DNA of 64,000 nucleotides from Parafilimonas sp. (lineage in GTDB: Bacteria; Bacteroidota; Bacteroidia; Chitinophagales; Chitinophagaceae), in assembly GCA_017856455.1 (NCBI GenBank), contig JAFMEZ010000002.1, positions 24,848 to 88,847 on the forward strand, in the 5' to 3' direction. Of the stretch, positions 1-10,600 are shown piece after piece. A program made the translations under genes and the position numbers. Within the stretch, counting starts at the first letter, position 1. Each line of letters starts with the position of its first letter. The notes under the pieces are model-generated. The model was not told where the DNA came from, did no database searches, and saw only the letters and a list, made by a program, of their open reading frames with translations.

Positions 1-2
1 GC

Positions 3-1709
3 GGACAAGATGGCGCAGGGATTGCCAGTGTTAAATTGAACGCAGAGCCTGGATATCCATTCATGCACAGATTGCGCAGTGTTGCGACACAAGCCATTGC
101 AGATATTTTTGCCCAAGTAGGTAAGGAAATCAAAGAGATGGAGCAGTATCAACCTGAAATCAGGAAACACCCAGGATTGATGAAGGGTCACTTGAATTTT
201 ATGGGAGAGTTATTGCTCGGTCATCTCAGATACGGTACGCAAGGCAAAAACAATGCAGAATATTGCCATCCATTCATAAAAAGAGATATCATCCCAGCTA
301 GGAATTTGGCTTTGGCAGGGAACTTCAATTTAGTCAATACCGATGAACTATTTGGATTGGTGAATATCGATCCAGGAGATTTTCAAAAACAAAGTGATTT
401 GGCTGCAATGATGGAAGTGGTTCACCACTTCATTGTTAAAGAAGATGAGTCGAATCCTGGCGCATTGTCAATTTCATCTGTTTTAAAAAAAGCATTTAAG
501 CATTTTGATGGTGGTTATCATGTAAGTGGTTTATTAGGTAATGGCGACTCATTTGTCATTCGCGACCCACATGGTATTCGCCCCTCTTATTATTATATCA
601 ACAATGAAGTGATTGTTGCAGCATCTGAAAGAGCAGCAATCAGAACTTCGTTTCACGTTGGAGAGAATGAAGTAAAAGAGTTGATGCCAGGTCAGGCATT
701 GATTGTATCAAGTGATGGAAGTTATGTTATTGAACAGATTCTGGAGCCAAAAGAAAGAAGAGCATGTAGTTTCGAGAGAATATATTTTTCAAGAGGCAGT
801 GACGAAAAGATTTACAGAGAAAGAATAGGATTAGGATACAGGTTGAGTGACAATGTATTGAAAGCCATCAATAATGATTTAAAGCATGCCATTTTCTCTT
901 TCATTCCCAATACTGCTGAGGTTGCATTCTATGGCTTATTAAAAGGGATGGAAGATTTTCTAAATCAAATTAAGGTCCAACGTATCATGTCTTGGGGCAA
1001 AGATTTTGATGAAGAAAAATTAGCTGAGATGGTGAACCGTAAAATTCGGGTTGAAAAAATTGCTACAAAGGATGTGAAGATGCGCACATTCATCACAGAA
1101 GATGCAAGTAGATCTGAAATGGTTCAACACGTATATGATATTACGTACGGCACTGTTGAGAAAGGGGTAGATACAATAGTTGTGATTGATGATTCAATTG
1201 TTCGCGGTACAACTTTGAAAGAAAGTATTGTAAGAATGCTTTCACGCTTGGAACCAAAGAAAATAATTGTTGTTTCTTCTGCTCCTCAAATTCGTTATCC
1301 AGATTGCTATGGAATTGACATGAGTAAGCTCGGTGATTTTATTGCATTCAAAGCTGCGTTAGAACTACTGAAAGATCATAACAAGACTGATATATTGGAT
1401 ACGGTTTATAAAAAATGTAAAGACCTGCAACGAAATAATCAGTTGCACTCAGAGAATTTAGTCCGTCAGGTCTATGCTCCATTTACACCTCAGGAAATTT
1501 CTGCCAAAATTGCTGAATTGATCACACCGGCTGATGTTAAAATTCAGGTTGAAGTGATTTACCAAACCATTGAGGACTTGCACGATGCTTGTCCAAATAA
1601 TACCGGGGATTGGTATTTCACTGGAAATTATCCAACCCCCGGCGGTAATAGGGTAGTAAACAGGGCCTTCATTAATTATATGGAAGGCCGTGATGTAAGA
1701 GGCTACTGA
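3..1709 (+). CDS. purF: Amidophosphoribosyltransferase-like protein (class II glutamine amidotransferase + PRTase domain), 5' truncated by window edge
   Basis: Frame is open upstream of the listed TTG (GQDGAGIASVKLNAEPGYPF...); PRPP-binding motif VVIDDSIVRGTT; 'DPHGIRPSYY' typical of PurF. Confidence 0.85.
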   Translation, partial: GQDGAGIASVKLNAEPGYPFMHRLRSVATQAIADIFAQVGKEIKEMEQYQPEIRKHPGLMKGHLNFMGELLLGHLRYGTQGKNNAEYCHPFIKRDIIPARNLALAGNFNLVNTDELFGLVNIDPGDFQKQSDLAAMMEVVHHFIVKEDESNPGALSISSVLKKAFKHFDGGYHVSGLLGNGDSFVIRDPHGIRPSYYYINNEVIVAASERAAIRTSFHVGENEVKELMPGQALIVSSDGSYVIEQILEPKERRACSFERIYFSRGSDEKIYRERIGLGYRLSDNVLKAINNDLKHAIFSFIPNTAEVAFYGLLKGMEDFLNQIKVQRIMSWGKDFDEEKLAEMVNRKIRVEKIATKDVKMRTFITEDASRSEMVQHVYDITYGTVEKGVDTIVVIDDSIVRGTTLKESIVRMLSRLEPKKIIVVSSAPQIRYPDCYGIDMSKLGDFIAFKAALELLKDHNKTDILDTVYKKCKDLQRNNQLHSENLVRQVYAPFTPQEISAKIAELITPADVKIQVEVIYQTIEDLHDACPNNTGDWYFTGNYPTPGGNRVVNRAFINYMEGRDVRGY

Positions 1710-1710
1710 T

Positions 1711-3015
1711 TTATTTCAATCCGTATTTATACATGTATCTTTCGTAAAGTTGTTTATGCTTGTCATCCAAGCTCACAATTCTTCCTTGTATCATCACCAA
1801 ACCAATCTTGCTGGTTCTCATATCAAGAATATCACCTTCACTGATAACGACGTTACCATCTTTACCTTTTTCTAGTGAACCTGCTTTATCATCTATGCCT
1901 AAAATTTTAGCGGCATTTAATGTAATTGAACTCAATGCCTGCTCTTTGGTTAATCCATAAGCAGCAGCGGTTCCTGCATTGAATGGAAGATTTTTACCAC
2001 GGTGCTGTCCATCTTCATCATTGATGGCAAACAATACTCCAGCTTTTTGAAGCAATCCAGGTAATGCATATGGAAGATCAACTCCATCATCTGCAAGTGT
2101 AGGAAGTGCATGCATCTGATTTAGAATAACAGGGATATTATTATTTTTTAGCAGTTCAGCAACTTGAAAACTTTCGCTGGCTCCCACCAATACAACATCA
2201 AAATCAAATTCTTTTTTGAAATCTATCGCTGCCAAAATTTCTCTAACAACATCGCAATGAACATATAATTTTTGTTTCTTTTCAAACAGTCCTTTCACTG
2301 CTTCAAATTTCAAGTTTACTTGATCATGTGAAGTTTGTGATAAGTATACTTTAGCTTCTTTGAAGAATGTTTTGATTTTTTCCAACTCTTCTAATCCTCT
2401 TTTAACTGGATCGCCTGCAGGGGCATTTATACCCATGAAAGCTGCATAAGGATTAGGCCTGTTGAATAATGAAGGCATATTTAAGTGGATACCATTGTCT
2501 TTTGCATAGGCTGCATCTTCCCAATTCCATGCATCCAATTGAACTACAGATGAAGATCCACTGATAACGCCTCCTTGAGGTACTACGTTAGCAAGCACAA
2601 CACCATTGGTCTTCAATGTATTGATCACTTTAGAATCAGTGTTATAAGCTACTAATGATTTGATATTAGCATTGATCTCACCAATTTCAACTGCATCTGC
2701 TGTTGCGCGAACACTGTTTACTTCAACCAGTCCAAGATTTGAATTCGATAATATCAGTCCTGGATAAACATGCTTGCCCTTTGCATCAATGATGATGGCA
2801 TTGGCAGATGGGTTGATGCCAGTTCCAACATTTATAATTTTTCCATCATTGATTTCAACTGAGGCATTGCTCAATACTGTTCCATTTCCAACATGAACTG
2901 TTCCGTTTGAAATGAATATTGCTTTATCCTGTTTTTTTGCCGGGTAAACATTCTCCTGAGCAAATCCCAATTGCGAGAGGATAAATGCGATATATAATAA
3001 TGTGTACTTTTTCAT
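1711..3015 (-). CDS. Amidohydrolase-fold secreted protein, metal-binding HxH motif missing
   Basis: Signal peptide MKKYTLLYIAFILSQLGFAQ; amidohydrolase C-terminal pattern 'GTAAAYGLTKEQALSSITLNAAKILGIDDKAGSLEKGKDGNVVI'; start taken at internal ATG (codon 12 of the ORF). Confidence 0.8.
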   Translation of the reverse strand: MKKYTLLYIAFILSQLGFAQENVYPAKKQDKAIFISNGTVHVGNGTVLSNASVEINDGKIINVGTGINPSANAIIIDAKGKHVYPGLILSNSNLGLVEVNSVRATADAVEIGEINANIKSLVAYNTDSKVINTLKTNGVVLANVVPQGGVISGSSSVVQLDAWNWEDAAYAKDNGIHLNMPSLFNRPNPYAAFMGINAPAGDPVKRGLEELEKIKTFFKEAKVYLSQTSHDQVNLKFEAVKGLFEKKQKLYVHCDVVREILAAIDFKKEFDFDVVLVGASESFQVAELLKNNNIPVILNQMHALPTLADDGVDLPYALPGLLQKAGVLFAINDEDGQHRGKNLPFNAGTAAAYGLTKEQALSSITLNAAKILGIDDKAGSLEKGKDGNVVISEGDILDMRTSKIGLVMIQGRIVSLDDKHKQLYERYMYKYGLK

Positions 3016-3034
3016 ATCAATAATTTTATTTGGA

Positions 3035-6000
3035 TTAGTCTTTTTCAATTGTTAAAAATCCATGTGAATGATCATGGTCTCCGCAATTGAGTAGGGTTGA
3101 ATAACTTGGTGTTGCAGGTGCCATTGGATTTCCAGATCTTTTTTCACCCAACATTTTTTGAATGAGGCGATTTCTTTCCGCTGTTAATTCCTTTCTCAAT
3201 TGAACATCTTTTTCTCTGTCGAAGTACACAATACCATCGACGATTGTTTTTTCTGATTTTGCATAAATGCTCAAAGGATGATCACTCCACATAACAAGGT
3301 CGGCATCTTTACCAACTTTGATACTTCCTACTCTGCTGTCTACATGCAACATTTTAGCAGGATTAAGCGTGACCATTTTCAATGCATCTTCTTCTGACAT
3401 GCCACCAAATTTTATGCTTTTTGCTGCTTCCTGATTCAATCTGCGTGCCATTTCAGCATCATCAGAATTGATTGCAACATTCAATCCAACTTTACTCATG
3501 ATGGTTGCATTGTATGGAATTGCATCCAATACTTCCATCTTGTAATTCCACCAATCAGAGAAAGTAGATGCTGCTGCACCATGAGCCTTCATCTTATCAG
3601 CCACTTTATATCCTTCCAAAATATGGGTAAATGTGTTGAATTTAAATCCAAGTGTTTCACCAACCTTTAAGGCTGCATTGATTTCACTTTGCACATAAGA
3701 GTGACAGGTAATGAAACGTTTATTATTGAGTATTTCAACTAGGGCATCCAATTCAAGATCTCTACGAACAACCAGTGTTGGGTCTGCTCCAACCATTGGC
3801 GTTTTAGATTTTGGATTCGGTTTAGCTCCAACAGATGCAGCCCACATTGCTTTTTGATAATCTTTCGCTCTTGTAAAGGCATCCATCAACACCTGTTCTA
3901 CGCCCATTCTTGTATCTGGGAATCTGACATTCCCCATTGGCATTGAAGCACGTTTTACGTTTTCACCCAATGCGAATTTGATGAAAGGATCAGATCCTTC
4001 AAATTTCAATTTATCATCATTGGCACCCCAACGCAATTTGATTAATTGTGTTTGTCCACCTATTGTATTTGCACTACCATGAAGGATATGAGAGGAGGTA
4101 ACACCACCGCTGAGTTGTCTGTAAATATTGATGTCATCAGGATTTAGATTGTCTGCTATCCTCACTTCTGAAGTAACGGATTGTCCGCCTTCATTGATAG
4201 ATGCTGCAGCAATGTGAGAGTGTTCGTCGATGATACCTGCAGTGATATGCTTGCCAGTAGCATCTACTACTTTAGCAGTTGCATCTTGTAGACCTTTACC
4301 TACAGCAGCGATTTTACCGTTTTTAATTAATACATCTCCGTTTTCAATTTTTCCTTCCGCTTCGTTTGTCCAAACCGTAGCATTTTTAAATAGAATTGTT
4401 TCCTGTTTTGGCGATTCGGTCCAACCATACGGAGTGAAAGGGTAGGTTACTGCACCAAGTTTTGAAGCTGGTTTCCTTTTTGTTGTATCGGTTGATATTG
4501 CAGCAAGACTGTTTAAGTTGGCAGTCCAAGTAAATTTATTTCCTTCATTGTCCTCTCCATAACCGTTCCAAACACCACCATTCACCATTCCACTGAGCTT
4601 AATATTATTCGAAGACTTTTTTTCTGCAGGGAAACCAATTTTAACCAGCTTTCCATCGAAACTGAATTTTGTTGCAATGGTATCGTTGCCAATAATATTT
4701 GCAGCTGATGATGATTTAACCTGTAATGAATAACTCTTGGTTCCTTTTTCACCTGATACACTTAAAGTATACGCACCAGCAATTTCATACCACTTTTCAC
4801 TTTTAACTGAATATTTATTTCCTTGAATCCAGTTTTCTATAATGCTAGACTTTTCATTAAACACATTTCCGTTTGTGATAATGAAGTTTGCAATTTTACC
4901 TTGCTCCAAGCTTCCAACCATATCATTTACACCAATCATCTTTGCTGGAGATGTAGTGAGTGCTTCTAATGCTTTTGTCTCACTCAATCCATTGTCGATT
5001 GCTTTTCTGAGGTTAGCTAAAAAAGTGTTTGGGGATCTCAAATCAGCAGTGGTAAAGCTGAAAGTAACAGCAGCTTTCTCGAGGGCAGCTGGATTTGTAG
5101 GTGCCAACTCCCAATGTTTCATATTAGTTAATGAAACAAATCTTGCATCATTTGGGTCTTCAACATCCATTGCCATTGGATAATTTACTGGAACGATTAA
5201 TGATGCACCTGTTGAAACAATTTCCTGAATACGCTGGTACTCATTGCCATTTGTTTTGATGATATACTGAACACCAAACTCATCACCAATTCTGTCTGCT
5301 CTCAAAGCATTCCATTTGTCATTTGCTTCGAAAACCTGTGGCAATGATTGGTTGTTGTTCCAAGCAATTAAACTGAGGTTTACGCCTTCTTTAGCTGCAT
5401 TGTTTTTATACCATTTTGCATCATAATAGGTTTGTCTTAATAAGGAAATACTTCCCATCATAGATGCGGGGTAAGATTGCTGAGACGTTCCTTTGCTGAA
5501 AGAGTAATGTGCAGAAGCTTTTTCTTTGATGATCGCAAAATTTTCTTTTACATTGGCCAAAGAAACAAATGTTCCTGTGCCTCTTGCGATACCATCTTTT
5601 TGATGAGTTAGTACGGAGCCAAAGCCTGCTTCTCTGAGTGCTTTTGCTTTATTATCATCAACAACAAAGATAGCACCGGCATTTACATCAGCTTTGATTG
5701 CTTGATTCCATCCAAATGCACCTTTTGCGTTGGAGTTAAGTTGAACGTTAAGGTATGCATTGCGTCCACCCATCCCTTGTGCTTGTGGTGATGCTATTCC
5801 ATAATCTGCATACAAGTCTATGAAAGAAGGATAGATAAATTTCCCACTACAATCAATGACAATTGCATCAGCAGGTATTGAAACATTTGTGCCTACTGAA
5901 ACAATTTTGTCTTTACGAACCAATAAGGTTGCGTTGTTTAAAATATGTTGTGCGTCTTGAACAATAGTAGCATTTTTAAATGCATACAAAGTTTCTCTTT

Positions 6001-6091
6001 GGTCTGCCACACCATTTACTGGAAATGTGGGTTGCGCAAAGAGAGAAATACTAAAGCATCCTAAAAGGATGACCATGCATAATTTTCTCAT
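3035..6091 (-). CDS. Secreted double-domain amidohydrolase (degenerate N-half, HxH-containing C-half)
   Basis: Signal peptide MRKLCMVILLGCFSISLFAQ; C-half 'GIIDEHSHIAAASINEGG', 'THILEGYKVADKMKAHG', 'AINSDDAEMARRLNQEA'; start taken at internal ATG. Confidence 0.85.
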   Translation of the reverse strand: MRKLCMVILLGCFSISLFAQPTFPVNGVADQRETLYAFKNATIVQDAQHILNNATLLVRKDKIVSVGTNVSIPADAIVIDCSGKFIYPSFIDLYADYGIASPQAQGMGGRNAYLNVQLNSNAKGAFGWNQAIKADVNAGAIFVVDDNKAKALREAGFGSVLTHQKDGIARGTGTFVSLANVKENFAIIKEKASAHYSFSKGTSQQSYPASMMGSISLLRQTYYDAKWYKNNAAKEGVNLSLIAWNNNQSLPQVFEANDKWNALRADRIGDEFGVQYIIKTNGNEYQRIQEIVSTGASLIVPVNYPMAMDVEDPNDARFVSLTNMKHWELAPTNPAALEKAAVTFSFTTADLRSPNTFLANLRKAIDNGLSETKALEALTTSPAKMIGVNDMVGSLEQGKIANFIITNGNVFNEKSSIIENWIQGNKYSVKSEKWYEIAGAYTLSVSGEKGTKSYSLQVKSSSAANIIGNDTIATKFSFDGKLVKIGFPAEKKSSNNIKLSGMVNGGVWNGYGEDNEGNKFTWTANLNSLAAISTDTTKRKPASKLGAVTYPFTPYGWTESPKQETILFKNATVWTNEAEGKIENGDVLIKNGKIAAVGKGLQDATAKVVDATGKHITAGIIDEHSHIAAASINEGGQSVTSEVRIADNLNPDDINIYRQLSGGVTSSHILHGSANTIGGQTQLIKLRWGANDDKLKFEGSDPFIKFALGENVKRASMPMGNVRFPDTRMGVEQVLMDAFTRAKDYQKAMWAASVGAKPNPKSKTPMVGADPTLVVRRDLELDALVEILNNKRFITCHSYVQSEINAALKVGETLGFKFNTFTHILEGYKVADKMKAHGAAASTFSDWWNYKMEVLDAIPYNATIMSKVGLNVAINSDDAEMARRLNQEAAKSIKFGGMSEEDALKMVTLNPAKMLHVDSRVGSIKVGKDADLVMWSDHPLSIYAKSEKTIVDGIVYFDREKDVQLRKELTAERNRLIQKMLGEKRSGNPMAPATPSYSTLLNCGDHDHSHGFLTIEKD

Positions 6092-6144
6092 AGCAAATAA
6101 ATTTCGATTTTTGAAGTTGAACAAGATAATAAAAAAAGCGATGC

Positions 6145-7230
6145 TCAGGCACCGAAATATTGGATGCTAAAATCATCGAGCGACTTTCTGTATCCTTCGA
6201 AATTCATATGGGGTAAAGTGGCATTGTTGTCATGAAAATGCTGAATTCCACTGGCTAAGTCAATATTCTGTTGAACCTGTATGCTGAACCAGCCTAATTT
6301 ATTTAATCGTTTTGCCAGATACTCCTGCTCGGTTTGTCCGGGGGTAGGGACCATGATGGCACTTTTTTGAAGTTTGAGTAAATCCATCACAGTGGAATAT
6401 CCAGTCCTGCATACAACTAACTTTGATTTGAGTATATAGGTGTTAAGGTCTTTTGCTTGCAGGTGATTGATGAATTGAATATTGCTAAGGTCCTCTAATT
6501 TATTTTTATCAGATGGGAGTCCTCTTACACATATAAATTGATGTTTCAGTTTACTCGCCTGCTCTATCAATATATTTTCTAAAATACTTCTTTGCGGTTC
6601 AGGTCCAGATAACAACAAAAGTATAATGTCCTCCTCAGTATGATGCGTGTTTTCCATTCTTGAAATGGGACCAATATATTTAACATTGTTGGGCTGTAAC
6701 TTAGGATGGGAAAGGTTTCCGGCAATATTGGTTTCATTTTCACTATCGGGGACAAAGCATCTGTCAAAGCGTTCTATGAAATGGTATAGAATTTTTTGCA
6801 GCATTCCATCTGCAATTTTTCCTAATCCGCTTATCATTCCGAGTTGATGCGTAATGAATATTGTTTTTGCATGTTTAGTGTATAAACCGTACCTATTATC
6901 ACTGATAACAATATCCCACTGGTAGATTTGAATATTTTTCTTGAGCCATCTATTCTCATGAAATATTGTAAAGGCAATTTTAGGTACTTGAAACAGTATG
7001 CTGGGTATGAATTGCCATCCTTTTTTTGCATAGCTGATGCTGTAGCCTCTTACATGAAGCATAGTAATATTTGGAAATTCTGCTTTCAGTAAACTAGCTG
7101 TCTTACCCTCCCCAGCTAAAGTAATTTGATGCCCCTTGGCAATTAAATAACGGATAATCGGGATACACCTAGTGGCATGCCCCAATCCCCAGTCTAAAGG
7201 AATGATTAAAACTTTGAGTCCCTTTCCCAT
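6145..7230 (-). CDS. Glycosyltransferase, MurG/UDP-GlcNAc-transferase-like (GT-B fold)
   Basis: N-term 'LKVLIIPLDWGLGHATRCIPIIRYLIAKGHQITLAGEG', C-term 'VVCRTGYSTVMDLLKLQKSAIMVPTPGQTEQEYLAKRL'. Confidence 0.8.
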   Translation of the reverse strand: MGKGLKVLIIPLDWGLGHATRCIPIIRYLIAKGHQITLAGEGKTASLLKAEFPNITMLHVRGYSISYAKKGWQFIPSILFQVPKIAFTIFHENRWLKKNIQIYQWDIVISDNRYGLYTKHAKTIFITHQLGMISGLGKIADGMLQKILYHFIERFDRCFVPDSENETNIAGNLSHPKLQPNNVKYIGPISRMENTHHTEEDIILLLLSGPEPQRSILENILIEQASKLKHQFICVRGLPSDKNKLEDLSNIQFINHLQAKDLNTYILKSKLVVCRTGYSTVMDLLKLQKSAIMVPTPGQTEQEYLAKRLNKLGWFSIQVQQNIDLASGIQHFHDNNATLPHMNFEGYRKSLDDFSIQYFGA

Positions 7231-7260
7231 ATTTACCAGAATAGACTATTTTAGTCTTCA

Positions 7261-7392
7261 ATGAAATTACTGCGTATCAGAACAATTATTGGGTTTTTGT
7301 TGTTTTTTAGCTTGTTGCTAACCTCAACTTCATGCAATTTGATTAAAAAAAGCAGCTGTAATTGTCCAAGTAAAAAAGGTTTAATACATTAG
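7261..7392 (+). CDS. Small Cys-rich putative lipoprotein, 43 aa (not in supplied ORF track)
   Basis: Direct translation: MKLLRIRTIIGFLLFFSLLLTSTSCNLIKKSSCNCPSKKGLIH*; lipobox-like STSC; 4 bp before next ORF. Confidence 0.6.
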   Translation: MKLLRIRTIIGFLLFFSLLLTSTSCNLIKKSSCNCPSKKGLIH

Positions 7393-7396
7393 TAAT

Positions 7397-7645
7397 ATGC
7401 CTGCACTCAGAAGAGATTTACTGTTAATGCGTCGGGAGATCAATCCTGATCCTCAGATGATTGAGCGTGAGGTTACGCGTTTAGATTTGCTTTTGCGCAG
7501 GATTGAAAATAATACACAGTTTTATGAGGCTTTTGAATTACTTGATTTAAATCGCTTCAAAATTTTTAGAGATCAGTTGACGCTTACAAAGTCAATGAAG
7601 CGAAATGGATTGAAACCATTCCAGTTTTTGGTAAACCGTAATTAA
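7397..7645 (+). CDS. Hypothetical protein, 82 aa
   Basis: ORF between the small lipoprotein ORF and a strong terminator; charged helical composition. Confidence 0.65.
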   Translation: MPALRRDLLLMRREINPDPQMIEREVTRLDLLLRRIENNTQFYEAFELLDLNRFKIFRDQLTLTKSMKRNGLKPFQFLVNRN

Positions 7646-7657
7646 TCTTTGAAACAT

Positions 7658-7690
7658 AAAAAAGGTGCATCATTTGATGCACCTTTTTAG
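7658..7690. terminator. Bidirectional intrinsic terminator between convergent genes
   Basis: AAAAAGGTGCATCA-tt-TGATGCACCTTTTT, perfect stem flanked by A- and T-tracts. Confidence 0.9.
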
Positions 7691-7693
7691 TTT

Positions 7694-10600
7694 TTATTTT
7701 TCAAAAGGACTCAGCTTGGTGGCTGAAACCTGTTCCTGGTATGCTTTCCAAGCACTCTCTTTGAATGCTTTAACCTTTTTGACTGCATCTTCAATCAATC
7801 TAGCAGCATTCTCTACCAATTTTTTCTCCTGCTCACCTGGCACAATTGGTTTAGAAGAAATTGACATGCTTGCCTGTTGGTATGTATTCATCACTGTAAT
7901 CGTTGGGACTTGTCCGTATCCTTGTTTGGTTTGTGGTTTGCCAGTAATGGATTCACGAAGATTTTTTACTTCATCCTGAATTTTCTTGGTTGATTTTTTC
8001 AGTGAATCAATTTCTTTCCCACTCATCTCTTTGATATATGTTTCAACTTTTTTTGTAGCGTTGTCGGCTTCTGTCAACAAATCCATCGCTTCAACAAGCT
8101 GATCTCCACTTTTCTTTAATTCATTTCTCAAAGCAGCCTGAGCTGTTTTGATATCATTTTTATTTCCAAGTCGAGGATCGTCAAGTAACGTTACATAGGT
8201 TGAGTCAGTATCATTTTTATATTTCAACACAACTTTATAGTTGCCTGGTAAGGCTTGTTGTCCACTTGGCTCATCAGCGCCTGCACCTCCGCCACCTCTT
8301 CTTCCACGTCCACCACCACCTGGTGTTCTAAATCCTTTTTCTTCCATGCCCCAAGTTTTGCGGTTGAAGCCAGAATCAGCAGGCCATTTGAGATTACGCA
8401 CTATTTCGTTTTTGTCATTATATATTTTAACGACAACAGAATCTTTTTTCTTAGCTGTATCAGAGGTTGGTTTGATGTAATAGGAGATGGCTGCACCAGC
8501 TGGTTTATTTGGTGCATCCCAAATTCCCCATGTGCTCCATTCATAACCTGGTGCATTTCTATACGAAGCCTGTACAGCTTGTCCTGCTGGGAAACCTGCA
8601 AAAGATTTGTTCCATTCTCCTTTTGATGAAGCAAGTTTTCGAAGTGGACGAATATCGTCTAATACCCATAAGGCTCTTCCGAAAGTTGCAATGACCAAAT
8701 CTGCCTCACGTTCTTGAATAGTAAGATCATATGTTGATACACTTGGGTATCCGTTTTTCCATTGTTGGAATGTAGATCCATTATCAAGACTCACCCAGAG
8801 TCCTTGTTCGGTACCAGCAAAAATCAAATTGGGTTCTGTAGGATCTTGCAGCACGCACAATGCATATCCAATTGCTTTCTTCTCATCCAACAAACGCGTC
8901 CAAGTTTTTCCATAATCAGTTGTTCTGAAAATATATGGTTTGAAATCTCCTCTTCTGTAATCGTTTGCCACAACAAATGCTTCACCAGCATTATGTCTTG
9001 ATGCTTGAATTTGCGGTACCCATGCGCCAATTGGCAATCCTGGAATTTTCCCTCTGAAGTTTGTCCAGGTTTTACCTCCATCTCTGGTGAGCTGTACATT
9101 TCCATCATCAGTACCAACCCAGATTATATTTTTATCTTTTGAAGAAGGTGCGATGGTTAAAATGGTACAATAGTTTTCAGCACCAGTGATATCGATGGAA
9201 ATTCCACCATTATTTGTTTGGTCAATTTTTGCACTATCGTTTGTAGTCAGATCAGGAGAAATGGTTTCCCATGAGGCACCTTTATTGGTTGATTTGTGTA
9301 AAAACTGACTTCCATAATAAATGGTTGAATTATTGGTTGGATCTTGTGCCATTGCAGCATTCCAGTTGAAACGCAACATTACTTTCTGATCCATTTGTGG
9401 TGGTTTCATATACCAGCTTTCACCAGTTTTGATGTTGTATTTTCCAACAGAACCACCCTGACTCATTGCGTAGATCCAATTTGCATCATCTGGATCAGGC
9501 ATGGCATCGAATCCATCTCCACCCCAAATATTTTCCCAGTAATAATTCTTAATACCTCCACTCATCCATGTATAAGCAGGGCCACGCCATGTTCCATTGT
9601 CTTGCATACCGCCCATTACATGGTAAGGTGTTTCATTATCGACATTGATGTGATAAAATTGTCCAACAGGAAGTTTTTCATCAAAAATCCAAGTCTTCCC
9701 TTTGTCGCGTGTGATGCCTATTCCACCATCGTTTCCATCGATGATGAAATTGGGATTGTTGGGATGGATCCAGAATGCGTGATGATCTGGGTGGATACCA
9801 TTGTAAGGGATGACCACTTCAAAATTCTTTCCAGCGTCTTCACTCTTTGAAATCATTTGATAGATTAACCAAAGTCTGTTTTCATTTTGTGGATCGCATG
9901 CAATTTCTTGGAAATAGAAAGGACGTGTTGATACAAATTCAGGATTGCTATTGACAAGTGTCCAACTTAAACCGCCATCATCTGATTTGTATAATCCGTT
10001 TTTGGTTGCTTCCACCAGTGCATACACACGATTTGGGTTGCTTCTTGAAATGGCCAATCCAATTCTTCCATAATTTCCTTCAGGCAATCCTTCTTTCGCG
10101 CCTAATTTTTTCCAGCTTTTTCCTCCATCAAATGTCATGTATAATCCGCTACCCGGTCCGCCACTGCTGAGGCTCCAAGGCGTTCTGCGGTGTTGCCACA
10201 TCGCAACAAATAATTTGTTTGGATTGGATGGATCCATGATCATATCAGCCACACCTGAAGTATCGTTGGTAAATAAAATTTTATTCCAAGTTTCACCACC
10301 ATCAGTGGTTTTAAAAACACCTCTCTCTGAATGTTCGGCATAAGGATTCCCAATAGCACCAGCATAAACAGTATTTGGATTATTGGGATCGATGATTACT
10401 CGATGAATATTTCTCGTTTTTTCCAGTCCCATTCTCTTCCATGATTTACCACCATCAATGGTTTTATAAATGCCTTCACCCAGGCTGATGGAATTTCTTG
10501 GGTTTCCTTCACCTGTTCCTACCCAAACGGTAGATGGGTTGGATTGTTGGATCGCAATCGATCCAATGTTCAAAATAGGTTGATCTTCAAATACGGCTTC

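Noticed and set aside
8241-8626. Pro-rich and Cys-rich plus-strand ORFs (79 and 123 aa)
   Set aside because: Reverse-strand reading of the Gly/Arg-rich stretch of the BNR gene, not independent genes.
9344-9850. 168-aa plus-strand ORF
   Set aside because: Antisense to the BNR protein; low-complexity shadow of repeated DGG/TW codons.
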